Shown piece after piece: positions 1 to 7,053 of a DNA stretch of 12,852 bases. Below the pieces are notes generated by a model. The model did no database searches. It saw only the letters and a list, made by a program, of their open reading frames with translations, and was not told where the DNA came from. The position numbers and the translations under genes were made by a program. The DNA comes from JBBRMY01 sp038230595 (GTDB lineage: Bacteria; Bacteroidota; Ignavibacteria; Tepidaquicellales; Tepidaquicellaceae). Each line of letters begins with the position of its first letter. The stretch's first letter is position 1. The stretch lies in NCBI GenBank assembly GCA_038230595.1, contig JBBRMY010000073.1, positions 1 to 12,852 of the forward strand, in the 5' to 3' direction.

Positions 1-47
1 AGAAGAAAGAGAAGAAGCTTACTGATGACAAGCAGGATAAAAATTAT

Positions 48-1070
48 ATGAATCCGGAAAAGCTCAACAGTGAAGATATGGACAAAGAAGATTCTCAAAT
101 AGAATCTCCGAGGAAAGATGACGAGAAAGAACCTGAAGAGGTTCAGAAAGAATCAAATCTTGAACAGGAAGCTAAGATAAGAGAAGATGAAAATCCTGTA
201 AAACGCTCTTACGATAAAAAAGGAAATACTGAAAAAATGAATGATGCTTCTGACCTCTCTCCAATGAAAGAGGCTAAGATAGAATCTAAGTCATCTGAAT
301 CACGGTCGAGCGACAAAAAGCAGAACGGAATAGTAATTAATATTGAGCATGTTAAAAAGACATTCGGAACAAATACAGTTCTAAATGATATAAATCTTAA
401 GGTCAGAAAAGGTGAAACATTAGTAACTTTAGGAAGATCTGGAACAGGAAAATCAGTTATTCTTCAGTGTATTGTAGGATTGTTAACACCTGATGAGGGC
501 TCAATAAGAGTTTTTTCACAGGAGATACCGAAATTATCAAAGCAGGAACTTCTAGAGATCAGAAAAAAAATAGGTTTTTTATTTCAGAGCGGCGCCTTAT
601 ATGATTCCATGACTGTAAGGGAAAATCTGATATTCCCAATGAAAAGGCTTTACGATTACAATGCTGCTGAAATGGAAACAAGACTTAAAGAAGCATTGAA
701 CAATGTAGGACTTTTAAAGGCTAAGGATAAAATGCCGTCTGAGCTTTCAGGCGGTATGAGAAAAAGAATTGCTCTGGCAAGAACACTTGTTCTTGATCCT
801 GAAATAATACTATATGATGAGCCTACAACAGGTCTTGATCCTGCAACTTCCAGAGAGATCAGTGAGCTGATATTAATGACTCAGGAAAAATTCAATGTTG
901 CATCTATCATAGTTACGCATGATATGGAGTGCGCTCAGATGACGGCTGACAGAGTTGTTGTTCTGAAGGATGGCAAATATATTATTGACGGAACATTTGA
1001 TGAAGCAGAGAGGTCTGATGATCCATTTGTTAAGTCGTTCTTTGAGTTTTTACCGGCGGAGAAGAAGTGA
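48..1070 (+). CDS. mlaF: MlaF-like ABC transporter ATP-binding protein with long charged N-terminal extension
   Basis: This is the cytoplasmic ATPase of an MCE (Mla-type) transporter, which powers phospholipid movement between inner and outer membrane together with an MlaE permease and an MlaD protein. Counting from the ATG at 48, residues 1-93 are hydrophilic, rich in Lys/Glu/Asp/Ser and probably disordered, and the ABC domain follows to about 335. Visible motifs are Walker A GRSGTGKS (129-136), Q-loop Gln180, signature LSGGM (233-237), Walker B ending DE (257-258) and H-loop His291. The QSGALYDSMTVREN stretch is typical of MlaF. The start is uncertain. The frame is open to the window edge with similar charged codons (KKEKKLTDDKQDKNY), so the true N-terminus may lie upstream. 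Alternatively, the ATG at 48 overlaps a TGA in another frame as ATGA, which would suit coupling to an upstream permease gene. The usual MlaF is about 250-270 residues, so the extension is unusual. The ABC assignment is firm. Confidence 0.9.
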   Translation: MNPEKLNSEDMDKEDSQIESPRKDDEKEPEEVQKESNLEQEAKIREDENPVKRSYDKKGNTEKMNDASDLSPMKEAKIESKSSESRSSDKKQNGIVINIEHVKKTFGTNTVLNDINLKVRKGETLVTLGRSGTGKSVILQCIVGLLTPDEGSIRVFSQEIPKLSKQELLEIRKKIGFLFQSGALYDSMTVRENLIFPMKRLYDYNAAEMETRLKEALNNVGLLKAKDKMPSELSGGMRKRIALARTLVLDPEIILYDEPTTGLDPATSREISELILMTQEKFNVASIIVTHDMECAQMTADRVVVLKDGKYIIDGTFDEAERSDDPFVKSFFEFLPAEKK

Positions 1071-1089
1071 TTTTATCGCTTTTTATTCT

Positions 1090-1275
1090 CGTTACGACGT
1101 TCCCGCGTCGTAACGGATAACTGCAAGAAACCGCTAAGGAAAAGCGATCAGTTAGGAAGGGTGGCTGTTGGTGAAAACACCCACAGCGGAGGGTTACCGG
1201 GAAAGCGACCTGCCAGGGAAAATAACCTGTCAGGTCTGAATTGTAAGGGTGGCTGTTGGTGAAAACACCAACAGC
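1090..1275. repeat. Cluster of five hairpins with a 33-base direct repeat between mlaF and mlaD
   Basis: Most of the 254-base gap between mlaF and mlaD can fold into successive stems, and it looks clearly richer in G+C than its flanks. (1) 1090-1099 pairs perfectly with 1106-1115 (CGTTACGACG / CGTCGTAACG). (2) 1118-1123 pairs with 1149-1154 (TAACTG / CAGTTA), enclosing CGCT/AGCG at 1132-1135 and 1143-1146. (3) 1164-1173 pairs with 1178-1187 around an AAAA loop, one mismatch. (4) 1207-1217 pairs with 1226-1236, one mismatch. (5) 1252-1261 pairs perfectly with 1266-1275 around AAAA. Stems 3 and 5 sit in a direct repeat, 1157-1189 and 1245-1277, that differs at one base (1182 versus 1270). No stem is followed by a T tract, so terminators are unlikely. 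It may be a structured RNA in the mla transcript or a mobile palindromic intergenic repeat; sequence alone does not decide. Confidence 0.8.
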
Positions 1276-1324
1276 GGCGAAAAAGGAATAACAAGTTTAT
1301 TATAAAAAATATAATTTTAAAAAT

Positions 1325-2374
1325 ATGGAACCGGATCAGAGTAAAAAATTACGAGTTGGTCTTTTTATTGTCGGAGGATTTGTAATATTTGTAATTGCAA
1401 TTTTCATTATTGGAAGTAAGCAGAATCTGTTCACTTCTACTTTTGAAATAAACTCTGTCTTTGAAAGTGTTAGTGGACTGACTGAAGGAGCAACTGTGAA
1501 CTTTGGAGGAATAAAGGTAGGGACAGTTAGCGGTATCAATATTGAAACTTCCACTAAGATCAGAGTGATTATGACGATCAATTCTAATGTGAAGCAATAT
1601 ATCAGAAAAGATTCGAAAGTCTCTATTTCTTCAGAAGGTCTTGTAGGGAATAAAATAGTTGAACTCTCATCAGGATCACCCCAGTTCCTTTCTGTTGACA
1701 ATGGCGACTACCTTGCATCAACAAAACCGATAAGTGCAGAAGATATTTTTAAATCGTTAAAAGCTTCAGGAGATAATGCACAGGTCATAACCGGTAAAGT
1801 AGATGAAATGATCGATGGAATAAACCATGGTAAAGGAACAATCGGACAGCTTATTACAAATGAGTCATTATACAAAAATTTAGATTCAACATTTAATGGA
1901 TTTGCAACTTCAACAAAAACAGTTAATGCAATACTGTTCAAAGTTTCCACAAGTGTTGATATGATAACAGGTGATTTCAAAAATCTTTCAGCAAGCATAG
2001 ATAATGTTACAAAAAATATTTCTGAAATTACTGACAAACTGAATTCAAGCCGAAGCCTTGTAGGAACACTTTTGACAGATACAACAATTGCAAACGGATT
2101 TAAAACAACAGTCTCAAATATAACCCAGACTTCAGCGAATCTTGAAAGAGCAACTTTTGGATTTTATCAGAATATGGAGGCGCTTAAGCACAACTTTTTA
2201 TTCAAAGGTTACTTTGAAGATATAGGATACTGGGATAAGGCAGATTTTGAAAAGCAGATGAATGATGTTGAAAAGCAACTTCAATACAAAATAGATCTAT
2301 TAAAGAAAAAAGAGCAGGAGCTGAAAGATATTGAAAGTAAGCTGAACAATACAAAAAAGGATTCCACAAAATAA
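1325..2374 (+). CDS. mlaD: MlaD-like MCE-domain protein
   Basis: This is the membrane-anchored, periplasmic substrate-binding subunit of an MCE lipid transporter. A short cytoplasmic N-terminus leads into one transmembrane helix (about residues 10-30). The MCE domain follows at roughly 36-115, with the typical VSGLTEGATVNFGGIKVGTV segment (48-67). Residues 140-290 are largely helical and Ser/Thr-rich, consistent with the helical barrel or needle region of MCE proteins. The NFLFKGYFEDIGYWDK segment (290-305) resembles one commonly seen near the C-terminus of MCE proteins in this lineage, and 306-345 is a charged predicted coiled coil. At 349 residues it is longer than Escherichia coli MlaD (about 180) but ordinary for Bacteroidota-type MCE proteins. 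No Shine-Dalgarno site is near the ATG; the closest AAGGA (1283-1287) is about 37 bases upstream. It shares orientation with mlaF and is probably in its operon, despite the hairpin-filled gap. Confidence 0.93.
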   Translation: MEPDQSKKLRVGLFIVGGFVIFVIAIFIIGSKQNLFTSTFEINSVFESVSGLTEGATVNFGGIKVGTVSGINIETSTKIRVIMTINSNVKQYIRKDSKVSISSEGLVGNKIVELSSGSPQFLSVDNGDYLASTKPISAEDIFKSLKASGDNAQVITGKVDEMIDGINHGKGTIGQLITNESLYKNLDSTFNGFATSTKTVNAILFKVSTSVDMITGDFKNLSASIDNVTKNISEITDKLNSSRSLVGTLLTDTTIANGFKTTVSNITQTSANLERATFGFYQNMEALKHNFLFKGYFEDIGYWDKADFEKQMNDVEKQLQYKIDLLKKKEQELKDIESKLNNTKKDSTK

Positions 2375-2396
2375 ATAGAATAAGAACTATTGAAGA

Positions 2397-2535
2397 TTTT
2401 ATTTGCCCCGGCCTTCAGGTCAGGGTTTTATTGTCTTTGATTCAGGCTTTAGTCTAATCTTTGAATTTTGATGGTGCGGCTAAAGCCGGAAATTTTCTGA
2501 TCAACTCCCCGGCCTAAAGGCCGGGGCAAATAAAA
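2397..2535. repeat. Nested inverted-repeat (paired-REP-like) element downstream of mlaD
   Basis: The element is bounded by a perfect 19-base inverted repeat: 2397-2415 (TTTTATTTGCCCCGGCCTT) and 2517-2535. Inside it is a second perfect pair, GGCTTTAG at 2445-2452 and CTAAAGCC at 2480-2487. Each arm also folds locally: 2406-2425 with one mismatch and one G.T pair, CGGC-TAAA-GCCG at 2477-2488, and an 8-base-pair stem with TAAA loop at 2507-2526. This nested symmetry looks like two REP-type palindromes in opposite orientation, or a small non-autonomous element. No open reading frame or transposase lies inside. The outer right arm ends in TAAAA, so read-through RNA could form a stem with a short U run, but it is weak as a terminator. 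A separate 7-base-pair hairpin (2558-2564 with 2577-2583) lies just upstream of the next gene. Confidence 0.8.
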
Positions 2536-2605
2536 ACAAAATCATTACTCTTTTATCCAATCCTCTCCTTAATTTTAGGATTGAGATAAGCTCTAAAAAT
2601 ATTTA

Positions 2606-3331
2606 ATGACTAAACGTTCATATAAAATATTTTTTTTAATTTCGTTTTTAATATCATCCTCTTTTATTTTTAATGGATGCACTTCAGGAAGTTATGAGCC
2701 CGACACAGATGATTCAAATAAAAACCCGCCGAAAGAAAAATCAAAAGAACCGACTGATTATAATACTTCTGAAACCAATTCAGCATTATTCTCAACTGCA
2801 AAGACGGAACAGCTAAATCCAATGTATTCCCCTTCTGTAGATTCAACCTATCTTTACTGGCTTAACAATAAGCTGCTTGTTCTTGGCTGGACAACTAAAT
2901 GCAATATTTTCGCTTTAAATACTTTATACAAATCAGGTTATAAAACACCTAAAGTGAATACTTTGTGCAGGGATATGTTTGACACAACCCGGTTCAATGA
3001 TATATTTCCATATATTCCGTTAAAGACACGATTTACAATCGAGTATTTAAAAAATGATACTACTGAAGATCATTCGGAAGAGATAACGCAGCTCAGAATG
3101 CGGCTGACTGAAGAAATGAAAAATACCCTTCAGCAGGGAGACATGGTTATATGGAAAGGACATGTGATCTTATTCGATAAATTTGTTCCATCAAAAAAAA
3201 AGCTATATGCAATGGCATGGTGGGCAGGGACAAGCCAAGCAGATAACGGAGATAATGTTTTGAATAATGTTATATATGGAAAATATCCTATCGAAGGAAG
3301 CTTTATAATACGGCGGCCTCAAAAACGCTGA
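2606..3331 (+). CDS. Putative lipoprotein with CHAP/NlpC-like cysteine amidase features
   Basis: The 241-residue product starts with a basic n-region and hydrophobic stretch (7-22) ending in FNGC, so Cys25 is the likely lipid-modified residue. This points to type II signal peptidase processing and membrane anchoring. A hydrophilic linker rich in Asp, Lys and Pro (27-60) follows. The rest has the layout of papain-like amidases: Cys99 in TTKCNIFALNTLYKSG, where a CHAP or NlpC/P60 domain puts its nucleophile at the start of a helix, and His186 in GDMVIWKGHVILFDKF, matching the conserved G-H-V strand of that fold. I see no clear third catalytic residue. If right, it would cut peptidoglycan peptide or another amide bond. 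This is motif-based inference, as I recognise no named family. The gene stands alone between a palindromic element and the acpP cluster, with no obvious Shine-Dalgarno site. Confidence 0.82.
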   Translation: MTKRSYKIFFLISFLISSSFIFNGCTSGSYEPDTDDSNKNPPKEKSKEPTDYNTSETNSALFSTAKTEQLNPMYSPSVDSTYLYWLNNKLLVLGWTTKCNIFALNTLYKSGYKTPKVNTLCRDMFDTTRFNDIFPYIPLKTRFTIEYLKNDTTEDHSEEITQLRMRLTEEMKNTLQQGDMVIWKGHVILFDKFVPSKKKLYAMAWWAGTSQADNGDNVLNNVIYGKYPIEGSFIIRRPQKR

Positions 3332-3425
3332 AATAATTTTCTCATTTTTCGGTAATTCTTTGCTCTTTAAATTTTTTAATAAATCCACTATATTATTAAT
3401 TATTATAAATTTTAACAAATAAAAC

Positions 3426-3429
3426 GGAG
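3426..3429 (+). promoter_or_regulatory. Shine-Dalgarno site of acpP
   Basis: GGAG lies seven bases upstream of the acpP ATG and fixes that start. It stands out because most genes in this window lack a close ribosome-binding site, which fits strong expression of this abundant carrier protein. The upstream gap (3332-3425) is very AT-rich; I could not pick a convincing promoter in it. Confidence 0.7.
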
Positions 3430-3436
3430 TTAAGTC

Positions 3437-3682
3437 ATGACTAAAGCAGAAATAGAGGCAAAAGTAAGAAGCGCTGTAATGGATAAGCTTGGAGTAGAAG
3501 AATCCAAAATCACCAATGATGCTTCATTTATTAATGACCTCGGAGCTGATTCTTTAGATACAGTTGAGCTAGTTATGAAATTTGAAGAAGAATTTGAGAT
3601 CAAGATCCCTGATGAAGATGCTGAGAAAATACAAAAAGTCGGCGATGCAATTACCTATATAGAAGCAAAGCTTGCAAAATAA
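3437..3682 (+). CDS. acpP: Acyl carrier protein
   Basis: This 81-residue cytoplasmic protein carries growing acyl chains during type II fatty acid synthesis. The strictly conserved GADSLDTVELVM segment is present, with Ser39 as the 4'-phosphopantetheine attachment site. The flanking helices have the usual acidic face (EEEFEIKIPDEDAEKI, 50-65). Length and sequence are canonical. The ATG has a good Shine-Dalgarno site. It is the first gene of the acpP-fabF-rnc cluster and is followed after 21 bases by the synthase that uses it. Identification is essentially certain. Confidence 0.99.
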   Translation: MTKAEIEAKVRSAVMDKLGVEESKITNDASFINDLGADSLDTVELVMKFEEEFEIKIPDEDAEKIQKVGDAITYIEAKLAK

Positions 3683-3703
3683 ACCTGCTTTATAATCCAT
3701 AAT

Positions 3704-4951
3704 ATGAAAAGAAGAGTTGTCATTACCGGTATCGGAGTAGTAAGCCCGGTTGGTCTTAATGTTAAAGATTACTGGAATTCACTGATCACAGGAGTCAGCG
3801 GTGTCGGACCTATAACTAAATTCGACTCAACTGAATTTGATACTCATTTTGCCGCGGAGCTTAAAGGATTCGATCCTTTAAACTTTATGGACCGCAAACT
3901 TTCTCAAAGAGTTGATCCTTTCACACAGTATGCTCTTGCTGCTTCGGAAGAAGCAGTTAATGATGCAGCGTTTGATATGGAAAAACTTGATAAGGACAGA
4001 GTCGGAGTTGTTTACGGCTCAGGTATAGGAGGAATGTGGACATATGATACTCAGCAAAAAAATCTTTTTAAGCGTGACGGAAATCCGGACAGAATAAGTC
4101 CGTTCTTTATTCCTATGCTTATCTCAGATATAGCAGCAGGAAGAATTTCAATTAAATGGGGCTTTAAAGGTCCTAACTATGCAACAACTTCTGCATGCAG
4201 CACTTCAGCTCACAGTATAGGTGATTCATTTATGCTTATACAAAGAGGAGATGCTGATGTAATGCTCACCGGAGGTTCAGAAGCAGTTATCTGTCCTATG
4301 GGAGTTGGCGGCTTTAATGCTATGAAAGCGCTTTCAACAAGAAATGATGATCCACAAAAAGCCTCACGTCCTTTTGATAAGGGAAGAGATGGCTTTGTAA
4401 TGGGAGAAGGCGGTGCAACATTAATACTTGAAGAGCTTGAACATGCGAAAGCAAGAGGAGCAAAAATTTACGCAGAGCTTGCGGGAATGGGATTAACAGC
4501 AGATGCATTTCATATTACAGAACCTGCTCCGAATGGAGAAGGTGTTGTAAGAGCATTACAAAAAGCAATTCAGGATGCAGGAATGACTCCTGATGATATT
4601 GATGTTATAAATGCTCATGGTACTTCAACTTATTACAATGATAAGAATGAGACTATAGCATTCAAAACTGTATTCGGAGAAAGAGCAAATCAGATACCTA
4701 TCCATTCAGTAAAATCAATGATCGGCCACTTACTCGGTGCAGCCGGAGCTATTGAAGCAATTGCTTCAATTTTAACTATTAGAGATGGCATAATTCCACC
4801 TACCATAAATCAGGAAGAAAGCGATCCTGAGTGCGATCTAAATTATGTACCAAACAAAGCAATTAAAAAAGAAGTAAGAACGGTTATATCAGATAATCTT
4901 GGATTTGGCGGTCACAATACCGCTTTGGTATTCAAGAAATACGAAGAATAG
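3704..4951 (+). CDS. fabF: 3-oxoacyl-[acyl-carrier-protein] synthase II
   Basis: This enzyme elongates fatty acids by condensing malonyl-ACP with acyl-ACP in the cytoplasm, releasing CO2. The 415-residue thiolase-fold protein has the complete KAS II active site: nucleophile Cys165 in TTSACSTSAHS, His305 in NAHGTSTYYNDKNET and His342 in KSMIGHLLGAAGA. Phe402 in the glycine-rich NLGFGGHN loop (398-405) corresponds to the gating residue of this family. Start and length match the family. It lies 21 bases after acpP without a clear Shine-Dalgarno site, so translation is probably coupled to acpP. Its stop codon TAG directly abuts the rnc ATG. Nothing appears truncated or unusual. Confidence 0.99.
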   Translation: MKRRVVITGIGVVSPVGLNVKDYWNSLITGVSGVGPITKFDSTEFDTHFAAELKGFDPLNFMDRKLSQRVDPFTQYALAASEEAVNDAAFDMEKLDKDRVGVVYGSGIGGMWTYDTQQKNLFKRDGNPDRISPFFIPMLISDIAAGRISIKWGFKGPNYATTSACSTSAHSIGDSFMLIQRGDADVMLTGGSEAVICPMGVGGFNAMKALSTRNDDPQKASRPFDKGRDGFVMGEGGATLILEELEHAKARGAKIYAELAGMGLTADAFHITEPAPNGEGVVRALQKAIQDAGMTPDDIDVINAHGTSTYYNDKNETIAFKTVFGERANQIPIHSVKSMIGHLLGAAGAIEAIASILTIRDGIIPPTINQEESDPECDLNYVPNKAIKKEVRTVISDNLGFGGHNTALVFKKYEE

Positions 4952-5788
4952 ATGTCCAGTGTAGAACATATGTTTAAACTTTTAAAGTCTCTCAACAAGT
5001 ACCTTCCTTTCTTTAAAACAAAGCAGAAGTCAGAAGATTTTATAATAAAAGCTTATAAGCAAATAGACTTTGACAGCTTTGAAAAAGAGATACATTATAA
5101 AATTATTGATAAGAGTCATTTCTTTACTTCACTTACTCACAGATCATTCATAAAAGTTAAAAGAGATCCGACAGGATTAGGTCTGATCTCCAATGAAAGA
5201 CTTGAGTTCCTGGGTGATGCAGTTCTCGATCTGATCGTTGCTGAATATTTATATAAGAACTTCCCTCTCAATGAAGAAGGAGATCTTACAAAATTCAGAT
5301 CTATCCTCGTAAACAAAAAATTCCTTGCAGAACGCGCAAAGATCATTAATCTTCAGAAATATTTATTAGCATCATACACTGCTCTTAAATCAATTGAAGA
5401 CGGTTATGATACCATCTTATCCGATGCTTATGAAGCAATAGTCGGCGCAATATTTATGGATTCCGGTTACGATGCTGCGAAAGAATTTTTGAACAGAGAG
5501 ATATTTAATAAACTCGATGTTAAGTGGCTGAACCAGTTTGATGAGAATCACAAGAGCAAGTTCCTGGAATATATACAGGCACAAACGGAATTCATTCCAG
5601 AATATAAAGTTATTAAGGAAGAAGGACCGGAGCATAACAAACTTTTCACAGTTGAAGTGTTTGTGGACAGCAGGAGCTTAGGTAGCGGTAAAGGAAAATC
5701 CAAAAAGCAAGCTGAGCAGGAAGCTGCTAAGAATGCTCTGAATCATCTTGATGTAATAGAAAAGATGGACCTGAAGCGAAAGAAGTAA
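4952..5788 (+). CDS. rnc: Ribonuclease III
   Basis: RNase III cleaves double-stranded RNA, including rRNA precursors and structured mRNAs, as a Mg2+-dependent homodimer. The signature NERLEFLGDAVLDL spans 81-94 and provides Glu82, Glu85 and Asp89. The second acidic pair, Asp158 and Glu161, sits in SDAYEAIVGA, so the catalytic set is complete. A C-terminal double-stranded-RNA-binding domain covers about 203-268 and ends in the typical GKGKSKKQAEQEAAKNAL stretch. At 278 residues it is longer than the E. coli enzyme (226), mainly through a basic N-terminal extension of about 45 residues. An alternative ATG at residue 7 (position 4970) is possible. The ATG at 4952 follows the fabF stop with no gap, implying translational coupling. 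The acpP-fabF-rnc order is widespread in bacteria. Confidence 0.98.
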   Translation: MSSVEHMFKLLKSLNKYLPFFKTKQKSEDFIIKAYKQIDFDSFEKEIHYKIIDKSHFFTSLTHRSFIKVKRDPTGLGLISNERLEFLGDAVLDLIVAEYLYKNFPLNEEGDLTKFRSILVNKKFLAERAKIINLQKYLLASYTALKSIEDGYDTILSDAYEAIVGAIFMDSGYDAAKEFLNREIFNKLDVKWLNQFDENHKSKFLEYIQAQTEFIPEYKVIKEEGPEHNKLFTVEVFVDSRSLGSGKGKSKKQAEQEAAKNALNHLDVIEKMDLKRKK

Positions 5789-5924
5789 AACCTTTCTGAT
5801 ATATACTCATTTTATTTTCATTCAATTCATTTTAATGTTCACAATGAACTTGCTTTAATTTCTACTTATTTTTAAGGGGACATATTAGCTGAAATATCTG
5901 TTATATATTTTATAATAACTTTTA

Positions 5925-6722
5925 ATGAATAAATTAATTTCAACCATACTTTTAACAATATTACTTATAACTGCTAATTATTCTTTTTCTCAAACAGGTG
6001 CCTCGGATAATTATAAAGCTTACCTGATCACAGCTCCTTCAAGCTGTACACAAAAGGCTTTAGATAATATAATTGATGCTGTAAATTCATACAGAGCAGA
6101 CAGTAAGAAATGGCAAACAATACTGCAGCCTGAATTTACGTTGCGCGGAGCAGAAGCAGATGTAAAAGGTCAGATTTCAATACCGGTTAGTTCAATACTT
6201 ATGAAATCAGCAAAGGAAACTGCAGGCAAAATTGCTAACGGAACATATCCACAGACTCTTGAACATTTTATAAATGGAGAAGGGGCGACAATGAGAGCTA
6301 TTAAAGACGGCTGGATTCCATCTATGAATAAGCTTTTTACAGCAGATGTTATTCCTCCATTTACAATGATTCAGGAAAATCTTTATATGGGTACTTCCGG
6401 TAAATATTTCTGGAATGATGTAGTAAACGGTTGGATATCAAGTCCTGGACATAATACTACATTACTGTCAAGCGGTTCAGTATCTATCGGATGCGGATGT
6501 TCAGACTCCCCTGTTACAAGTGACGGTACTAAGAATACTTACTGGGTACTTTTGATAGAATCCGAAGCAACTATAACTGAGCATGATGATGTAATAAATA
6601 AATATTTTAATGAAGGGACTCTATATCAGGTTAAAAAAGGCATGGAAAATAAAGATTTTTCAAATTATAAAGCTTATGAATTTTTTGAGTTAATTGATGG
6701 TGCATTGAGCAAAATAAAGTAA
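5925..6722 (+). CDS. Exported CAP (SCP/PR-1-like) domain protein
   Basis: The 265-residue product has a type I signal peptide (1-22) with likely cleavage at SFS|Q. The mature part looks like a divergent CAP domain, a secreted fold found in bacteria and eukaryotes with mostly unknown bacterial roles. Matching points are an early helix INNxYR-like segment (DAVNSYRAD, 51-59), His114 in LEHFINGEGA, the conserved QENLYMG (150-156, Glu151), WISSPGHNTTLL (170-181, His176) and a following VSIGCGCS / TYWVLLIE pair of strands. His114, Glu151 and His176 could form the usual CAP metal-binding pocket. Cys41, Cys190 and Cys192 may form disulfides. Compared with simple bacterial CAP domains (about 120-150 residues), there is extra sequence after the first helix and a C-terminal tail (215-265). 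No sorting domain is visible, so a periplasmic location is most likely. The gene stands alone between rnc and the porU promoter. The domain call is by motif only. Confidence 0.8.
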   Translation: MNKLISTILLTILLITANYSFSQTGASDNYKAYLITAPSSCTQKALDNIIDAVNSYRADSKKWQTILQPEFTLRGAEADVKGQISIPVSSILMKSAKETAGKIANGTYPQTLEHFINGEGATMRAIKDGWIPSMNKLFTADVIPPFTMIQENLYMGTSGKYFWNDVVNGWISSPGHNTTLLSSGSVSIGCGCSDSPVTSDGTKNTYWVLLIESEATITEHDDVINKYFNEGTLYQVKKGMENKDFSNYKAYEFFELIDGALSKIK

Positions 6723-6821
6723 GCCTTAAATTGTATTATACATTGCAAATTGTTACGTAATTTTACATCTTATTGTACAGTTTACGTATGATCGTTTTGC
6801 TATGCGGCGACTTTTTAACCA

Positions 6822-6852
6822 TTGACAATATCAATTAGTAACTTTATATTTG
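6822..6852 (+). promoter_or_regulatory. Promoter for the porU-porV unit
   Basis: TTGACA at 6822-6827 is followed after exactly 17 bases by TATATT at 6845-6850, near-perfect sigma-70 elements. The same bases also read TATATTTG (6845-6852), matching the Bacteroidota -7 consensus TAnnTTTG. Transcription would start near 6858, leaving a leader of roughly 140-200 bases before porU. The leader contains AAGGAG (6864-6869) with no start codon nearby, and AAGGA (6906-6910) just before a two-codon frame ATG-AAT-TAA (6915-6923). Confidence 0.65.
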
Positions 6853-7053
6853 AAAAATTAAAAAAGGAGAAACTGTTATAGCTTAATACACGTACTTTAT
6901 CAAACAAGGAATTAATGAATTAAAATATAATACCATTTATTAGTGTTCAAATATAATTTGAGCTGCAATAAATGGTTTTTTTATTTTAAAGAAGTTTATA
7001 TGAATGATCTTATTTCAACGAATATTAAAATGCTTAAAACTGAATTTCTGAAC

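Noticed and set aside
1090..1115. Perfect 10-base-pair hairpin as an intrinsic terminator of mlaF
   Set aside because: No T tract follows the stem, and mlaD is expected to be co-transcribed.
1157..1277. Two 33-base repeats separated by 55 bases, considered as a minimal CRISPR array
   Set aside because: There are only two copies, the spacer contains its own hairpin, the palindrome occupies the whole repeat, and no cas gene is nearby.
1336..1701. Antisense open frame across mlaD
   Set aside because: It lies wholly within the well-supported mlaD gene, has no recognisable domain and looks like a by-product of + strand codon use. Other antisense frames over rnc, fabF and porU were dismissed for the same reason.
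3203..3418. Minus-strand open frame over the lipoprotein 3' end and acpP leader
   Set aside because: Its composition is Ile/Asn/Lys-rich from AT-rich DNA, it has no domain and it overlaps a real gene end.
5870..5910. AAGGGGA and an ATATT...AATAT palindrome upstream of the CAP gene as a ribosome site or operator
   Set aside because: The purine run is about 45 bases from the start codon, and the five-base palindrome is expected by chance in AT-rich sequence.
6723..6820. Possible small RNA or terminator after the CAP gene
   Set aside because: Only short AT-rich palindromes such as TTACGTAA are present, with no stem followed by a T run.
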